The notes under the pieces are model-generated. The model worked only from the letters and a program-made list of their open reading frames with translations, was not told where the DNA came from and searched no databases. A program made the position numbers and the translations under genes. A stretch of DNA of 8,627 nucleotides from Spirochaetaceae bacterium. GTDB lineage: Bacteria; Spirochaetota; Spirochaetia; DSM-2461. Positions within the stretch are counted from its first letter, which is position 1; the number at the start of each line of letters is the position of its first letter. Of the stretch, positions 6,044-8,627 are shown piece by piece. The DNA is taken from positions 1 to 8,627 of the forward strand of contig JAEINM010000150.1 of assembly GCA_016342385.1 (NCBI GenBank), in the 5' to 3' direction.

Positions 6044-6598
6044 ATGGCTAAAGGCTGGTATGTTCTTCATACGTATTCCGGGCATGAGAACAAAATTGAA
6101 AAGTACATAAGGCTCTATATGGAGGACGGCACCCTGGGGGGTGCTGTTTTTGACGTAAAGGTCCCGTCTGAAGAAGTTATTGAAGTGAGAAACGGAAAGA
6201 AGAGGACTGTGAATAAGAAATTTCTTCCGGGATATATTCTGATAGAGATGGATCTGCCTGATCGGGGCTGGAAACCTGTTTGTACAACTATTCGCAGGAT
6301 TCAGGGGGTTATGGGCTTTGTCGGGCAGGCGCCTGGTGCAAAACCCCAGCCAATATCTCCTGACGAGGCAAGGGCAATCCTGCAGAAGACAGGTGAGATT
6401 AAAACGGAAAAAACCTTTCATGTTAAACAGGAATTTGTTGTAGGTGAAGAAGTTCGTATTATGGACGGCCCCTTCGAATCTTTTTCCGGTAATATTGAAG
6501 AAGTTATGCAGGAAAAAGGGAAACTGAGGGTTGTTGTTGGGATTTTCGGAAGAAATACCCCTGTCGAAATTGATTTTACGCAAGTGGAAAGAGTTTAG
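6044..6598 (+). CDS. nusG: Transcription termination/antitermination factor NusG
   Basis: NusG binds the RNA polymerase clamp, raises processivity, and links polymerase to Rho or to ribosomal protein S10. The protein has 184 residues, about the E. coli length, so it lacks the large inserted domain seen in some lineages. The NGN domain starts WYVLHTYSGHENKI (5-18) and includes KKFLPGYILIEM (58-69) and GVMGFVG (88-94). A linker leads to the C-terminal KOW domain, VVGEEVRIMDGPFESFSG (132-149), ending in VEIDFTQVERV. AAGGAAGA (6033-6040) precedes the ATG. The stop codon TAG lies in the loop of a small hairpin with a U-run at 6586-6607. Confidence 0.97.
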   Translation: MAKGWYVLHTYSGHENKIEKYIRLYMEDGTLGGAVFDVKVPSEEVIEVRNGKKRTVNKKFLPGYILIEMDLPDRGWKPVCTTIRRIQGVMGFVGQAPGAKPQPISPDEARAILQKTGEIKTEKTFHVKQEFVVGEEVRIMDGPFESFSGNIEEVMQEKGKLRVVVGIFGRNTPVEIDFTQVERV

Positions 6599-6607
6599 CT
6601 CTTTTTT
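6586..6607 (+). terminator. Weak hairpin with U-run overlapping the nusG stop, possible attenuator
   Basis: AAAGAG (6588-6593) pairs with CTCTTT (6599-6604) around the 5-nt loop TTTAG, which contains the nusG stop codon. Two G-U pairs could extend the stem into the T-run that ends at 6607. The shape is that of an intrinsic terminator, but the stem is AU-rich and short, and essential genes lie downstream. Partial termination, pausing or an mRNA processing site are all possible. Confidence 0.3.
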
Positions 6608-6610
6608 ATA

Positions 6611-6640
6611 TGGGAGTCCCGGCCAGGGGCGATATTACCA
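6611..6640 (+). promoter_or_regulatory. Probable ribosomal protein L1-binding leader motif before rplK
   Basis: The segment folds as a short outer stem TGG/CCA (6611-6613 with 6638-6640) and an asymmetric internal loop (GA opposite GATATTA). The inner stem is GTCCC/GGGGC (6616-6620 with 6626-6630, one U-G pair) with loop GGCCA. A GGGAG strand opposite C-GAT around an asymmetric loop is the arrangement I recall for L1 sites in 23S rRNA and in L11-L1 mRNA leaders. The position, 14 nt before the rplK start, fits autogenous repression of rplK-rplA translation by L1. The AGGAG at 6644-6648 is just downstream. Confidence 0.6.
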
Positions 6641-6654
6641 AATAGGAGAAAACA

Positions 6655-7086
6655 ATGGCAAAGAAAAAGGTAACGGCTATGATTAAGCTGCAGGTGCCCG
6701 CTGGTAAGGCGACACCTGCTCCACCTGTAGGTCCTGCTTTAGGTCCTCACGGTGTCAGTGCTCCACAATTTGTGCAGCAGTTTAATGACCGTACAAAAAA
6801 CATGGAACCGGGTTTAACTATTCCGGTTGTAATTTCTGTATTTAGTGACAGAAGTTTTAGTTTTATCACTAAAACACCTCCTGCAGCGGTTCTGATAAAG
6901 AAAGCTGCAAAACTTGCTAAGGGTTCGGCCGAGCCTCACAAGGTTAAAGTTGCCACTCTGACAAGAGCGCAGCTCAAGCCGATTGCAGAGCTGAAAATGC
7001 CTGACCTTAATGCAAATGACATCGAAGCGGCAATAAACATTATTGCCGGAACAGCCCGTTCTATGGGTGTGAAGGTGGAGGGCTGA
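6655..7086 (+). CDS. rplK: Large ribosomal subunit protein L11 (uL11)
   Basis: L11 forms the GTPase-associated centre of the 50S subunit with 23S rRNA and the L10/L12 stalk. The length is standard at 143 residues. The N-terminal domain holds the proline-rich helix region PAPPVGPALGPHGVS (21-35), the thiostrepton-contact region. The C-terminal RNA-binding domain ends IIAGTARSMGVKVEG (129-143). After GPALG the sequence reads PHGVSAPQFVQQFN instead of the more widespread GVNIMxFCKxFN, a form I associate with spirochaetes. AGGAG (6644-6648) precedes the ATG. The gene is preceded by a likely L1-binding leader and followed after one base by rplA. Confidence 0.97.
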   Translation: MAKKKVTAMIKLQVPAGKATPAPPVGPALGPHGVSAPQFVQQFNDRTKNMEPGLTIPVVISVFSDRSFSFITKTPPAAVLIKKAAKLAKGSAEPHKVKVATLTRAQLKPIAELKMPDLNANDIEAAINIIAGTARSMGVKVEG

Positions 7087-7087
7087 T

Positions 7088-7765
7088 ATGAAGCATGGTA
7101 AAAAATACAGAGAATCTGCTTTAAAAGTAGACAGAGATAATCTCTATACTTATGAAGAGGCTTTGAGTCTTGTCAAAGAAGTCGCCTATGCAAAATTCGA
7201 TGAGACTATCGAGATGGCTGTTAATTTGAATATCAAAAAGAGTCATACAGTTCGAGATACGGTTGTTCTCCCCAATCAGTTTTCCGGTGAAAAGAAAATT
7301 CTTGTTTTCGCCAAGGGGGATAAGGCGGCAGAAGCAGAAGCAGCAGGAGCGGCTTATGTGGGTGCAGAAGAACTTGTTGAAAAGATAAAAGGCGGATGGC
7401 TTGACTTTGATATCTGTGTGGCAACACCGGATATGATGAGAGAAGTCGGTAAGCTTGGTCCTGTTCTTGGTAGAAGAGGTCTTATGCCCAATCCTAAAAC
7501 AAGGACTGTAACTATGGATGTTAAGGGTGCAATTGCGGAACTTCAGAAAGGTCGGGTCGAGTATCGTGCCGATAAAACTGGTGTTGTTCATATGCCTATC
7601 GGTAAAGTGTCAATGGAGCCCGCTCAGGTTAAAGAAAATATCGATGCTTTCATGTCTGATCTTGTCAAGAAGAGGCCTAGTGATGTTAAGGGAGACTTTA
7701 TCAAAACAATCGCACTTTCTTCTACAATGGGGCCTGGCGTTAAAGTAATAGCTAAGGCTAACTAG
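7088..7765 (+). CDS. rplA: Large ribosomal subunit protein L1 (uL1)
   Basis: L1 forms the mobile L1 stalk that guides deacylated tRNA from the E site, and in many bacteria represses its own L11-L1 mRNA. The protein has 225 residues against about 230 in the family. Landmarks are the KFDETIEMAVNLNI strand (36-49), GEKKILVFAKGDKA (67-80) starting domain II, and the diagnostic GKLGPVLGRRGLMPNPKT (121-138). It ends with IALSSTMGPGVKV. The start lies one base after the rplK stop, and its Shine-Dalgarno GGAGG (7076-7080) lies within the rplK end, so translation is coupled. This fits repression of both genes from the single leader site. Confidence 0.97.
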   Translation: MKHGKKYRESALKVDRDNLYTYEEALSLVKEVAYAKFDETIEMAVNLNIKKSHTVRDTVVLPNQFSGEKKILVFAKGDKAAEAEAAGAAYVGAEELVEKIKGGWLDFDICVATPDMMREVGKLGPVLGRRGLMPNPKTRTVTMDVKGAIAELQKGRVEYRADKTGVVHMPIGKVSMEPAQVKENIDAFMSDLVKKRPSDVKGDFIKTIALSSTMGPGVKVIAKAN

Positions 7766-7769
7766 ATCA

Positions 7770-7775
7770 AAGGAG
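7770..7775 (+). promoter_or_regulatory. Shine-Dalgarno site favouring the second of two tandem rplJ ATGs
   Basis: AAGGAG ends 3 nt before the ATG at 7779 and 6 nt before the ATG at 7782. The wider spacing is the normal one, so the MAEMKIQQ start at 7782 is preferred over MMAEMKIQQ. Confidence 0.6.
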
Positions 7776-7781
7776 ATAATG

Positions 7782-8432
7782 ATGGCTGAAATGAAAATAC
7801 AGCAGAGTAAAATAGACGCTGTAAAATCTCTTAAGGAAGCTTTTGGTGAAGCGAATGACTTTATCTTTGCTGATTTTAGAGGGATTACTGTTGAAAAAGT
7901 AACAGAGTTGAGGAGTCGACTCCGAGAGCACGATGCTGAACTTAAAGTTGTAAAAAATAATTATGCAAAAATTGCCTTTAGGGAGTTGGATAAACCTGCA
8001 GAGCTGGATGGTTTTCTTGTAGGTCCCACTGCCGTGACAATGATAAGGGGTGAAGCCGGTCAGGCCGCAAAGACTCTGGTCGAGTTTGAGAAAGAAACTC
8101 CTCTTCAGTTGAAAAGTGGTTTAATTGGCGGAGAATTGTACGATTTTGAAAAAATTGTAGCTTTCTCTAAGCTCCCGACAAAGAAAGAGCTCATTCAGAT
8201 GCTTCTTTTTGCAATCAATGGTTCAACTACCAAGCTTGTTAGAACTCTACAGGCTCTTGCAGATAAGAAAGCTGAAGAAGGTGATGCGGTTCCGGCAGCA
8301 GAAGCGGCTCCGGCAGCAGAAGCGGCTCCGGCAGCAGAAGCGGCTCCGGCGGCAGAAGCAGCTCCGGCAGCAGAAGCAGCTCCGGCAGCAGAAACGGCTC
8401 CGGCGGCAGAAGCTGAAAAGGCATCAGAGTAA
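7782..8432 (+). CDS. rplJ: Large ribosomal subunit protein L10 (uL10) with repetitive Ala/Glu/Pro tail
   Basis: L10 is the base of the ribosomal stalk. It binds 23S rRNA with L11, and its C-terminal helix carries L7/L12 dimers. From ATG 7782 the protein has 216 residues, against about 165-180 normally. The globular domain contains DFRGITVEKVTELR (31-44), the KVVKNNYAKIAF segment (55-66) and FLVGPTAVTM (78-87). The L12-binding helix follows (about 134-165). From residue 171 a low-complexity tail takes over: six copies of A-A-E-A-A-P (the sixth AAETAP), then AAEAEKASE. The tail explains nearly all the extra length. No frameshift is seen. The tandem start ATG-ATG (7779/7782) leaves a one-residue ambiguity. 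Only 13-16 nt separate it from rplA, so it has no leader of its own. Confidence 0.96.
   Translation: MAEMKIQQSKIDAVKSLKEAFGEANDFIFADFRGITVEKVTELRSRLREHDAELKVVKNNYAKIAFRELDKPAELDGFLVGPTAVTMIRGEAGQAAKTLVEFEKETPLQLKSGLIGGELYDFEKIVAFSKLPTKKELIQMLLFAINGSTTKLVRTLQALADKKAEEGDAVPAAEAAPAAEAAPAAEAAPAAEAAPAAEAAPAAETAPAAEAEKASE
8295..8414 (+). repeat. 18-bp tandem repeat within rplJ (six full units plus a partial one)
   Basis: The consensus unit GCAGCAGAAGCGGCTCCG encodes AAEAAP. Units 1-3 (8295-8348) are identical, unit 4 (8349-8366) differs at two third positions, unit 5 at one, and unit 6 (8385-8402) has ACG for GCG, giving Thr. A partial seventh unit follows. The repeats stay in frame, so gain or loss of a unit would change the L10 tail by six residues without disrupting the gene. 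Confidence 0.95.
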
Positions 8433-8447
8433 TATACATAGACAAAA

Positions 8448-8457
8448 CCCTACGGGG
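8448..8457 (+). other. Short UNCG-type tetraloop hairpin in the rplJ-rplL spacer
   Basis: CCC (8448-8450) and GGG (8455-8457) close the loop TACG, making a C(UACG)G tetraloop, an exceptionally stable loop class. The flanks are A-runs. It sits 15 nt after the rplJ stop and could mark an mRNA 3' end or processing boundary. Only three base pairs support it. Confidence 0.4.
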
Positions 8458-8460
8458 AAA

Positions 8461-8521
8461 AATATTAAATATTGCGGCGTTAGTCTTCTAACAGTGTTGT
8501 GTGCTATCGTCGTTTAATATT
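8461..8521 (+). promoter_or_regulatory. Predicted mRNA fold in the rplJ-rplL spacer, adjoining the rplL Shine-Dalgarno
   Basis: AATATTAAA (8461-8469) pairs perfectly with TTTAATATT (8513-8521). After a 5-nt bulge the stem may continue as CGGC (8475-8478) with GTCG (8509-8512), including one G-U pair. Inside lies a hairpin GTTAG/CTAAC (8479-8483 with 8488-8492) with loop TCTT. The outer stem ends one base before AAGGAG (8522-8527) of rplL. This could tune L7/L12 translation, which must exceed that of L10 several-fold, or be a processing site. It matches no RNA family I can name. Confidence 0.45.
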
Positions 8522-8535
8522 AAGGAGAAGATAAT

Positions 8536-8627
8536 ATGGCAGCACTTACTAATGACCAGATTCTGGAAGCAGTAGGAAACATGACAGTTCTTGAAATATC
8601 AGAACTTGTTAAGGCAATGGAAGAGAA
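8536..8627 (+). CDS. rplL: Large ribosomal subunit protein L7/L12 (bL12), N-terminal fragment (3' end outside window)
   Basis: The first 30 codons, beginning MAALTNDQILEAVGNMTVLE and continuing ISELVKAMEE, match the N-terminal dimerisation domain of L7/L12. This domain binds the C-terminal helix of L10 and anchors the multicopy stalk that recruits translation factors. The Ala-rich hinge and the factor-binding C-terminal domain lie beyond the window. AAGGAG (8522-8527) precedes the ATG by 8 nt. The position after rplJ is the standard order; rpoB would be expected next. Confidence 0.95.
   Translation, partial: MAALTNDQILEAVGNMTVLEISELVKAMEE

Noticed and set aside
5996..6583. 195-codon open frame on the minus strand opposite nusG
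   Set aside because: It lies wholly across secE/nusG, whose products are clear from conserved motifs. Its translation is Phe/Asn-rich with no recognisable domain, and no ribosome binding site supports it. It is a shadow of nusG codon usage.
7121..7591. 156-codon open frame on the minus strand opposite rplA
   Set aside because: It is fully antisense to rplA, Cys/His/Ser-rich without a zinc-finger pattern, and has no family resemblance.
8295..8414. Short regular repeats as a CRISPR array
   Set aside because: The units are contiguous 18-mers without spacers and lie in frame within rplJ, so they are a coding tandem repeat.
8209..8517. 102-codon frame overlapping rplJ with Gln/Arg/Leu repeats
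   Set aside because: It is the +1 reading of the 18-bp rplJ repeats. The repeat makes any frame open and gives an artificial RQQKRL pattern. The minus-strand frame at 8239-8445 is rejected for the same reason.
8492..8520. Promoter for rplL within the rplJ-rplL spacer
   Set aside because: TAATAT at 8515-8520 could be a -10 box, but the only -35-like TTGTGT lies 12 nt away and nothing suitable occurs at 16-18 nt. The AT-rich sequence is better explained by the stem.
1..8627. A mobile element, defence island or new multi-gene system
   Set aside because: There are no transposase, integrase, phage, toxin-antitoxin or nuclease-like genes, no terminal repeats and no att-like duplication of the tRNAs. 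Every gene belongs to a known housekeeping or transport family.

Overview
The window looks like chromosomal DNA from a spirochaete, most likely a free-living Spirochaeta-like relative of Treponema. The evidence is an unusually long ribose-phosphate pyrophosphokinase of the type I associate with spirochaetes, an L11 with the GVSAPQFVQQFN loop, and the block tRNA-Thr - rpmG - tRNA-Trp - secE - nusG - rplKAJL. This assignment rests on pattern recognition; no database was searched.

Left part, minus strand (1-2562): an operon reading leftwards out of the window. A BMP-family (Med/PnrA-like) lipoprotein solute receptor is followed 19 nt later by a double-domain ABC ATPase that runs off the left edge. 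Permease genes would be expected beyond position 1. The cargo is probably a nucleoside, riboflavin or a similar ribose-containing compound, but the sequence does not settle it. In the ATPase, the Walker A of domain 2 and the signature of domain 1 are both degenerate. Those two motifs form one composite ATP site, so only one site should hydrolyse ATP.

Divergent control region (2563-2723): 161 nt with a good minus-strand promoter, a weaker plus-strand promoter and a perfect 10-bp palindrome between them.

Middle part, plus strand (2724-5358): prs (PRPP synthase, 413 aa with a roughly 55-residue insertion near the N-terminus) and an FGGY-family sugar kinase. The kinase starts at TTG one base after the prs stop. 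A kinase that supplies pentose phosphate beside the enzyme that turns ribose 5-phosphate into PRPP makes metabolic sense, and a nucleoside-type importer fits the same theme. The link remains an inference.

Right part, plus strand (5381-8627): the translation/transcription operon. It has a near-consensus sigma-70 promoter, tRNA-Thr(GGU), rpmG (L33), tRNA-Trp(CCA), secE, nusG, rplK (L11), rplA (L1), rplJ (L10) and the first 30 codons of rplL (L7/L12). The RNA between the genes has its own structure: a small hairpin with a U-run at the nusG stop, a probable L1-binding autoregulatory site before rplK, no room for a classical L10 leader before rplJ, and a folded 103-nt spacer between rplJ and rplL whose long-range stem ends at the rplL Shine-Dalgarno sequence. 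L10 carries a repetitive Ala/Glu/Pro tail encoded by six 18-bp units.

No mobile element, CRISPR array, phage gene or new multi-gene system is visible. The points worth following up are the asymmetric ABC ATPase, the L10 tail, the rplJ-rplL spacer structure and the long Prs. No gene-free stretch reaches 300 nt.
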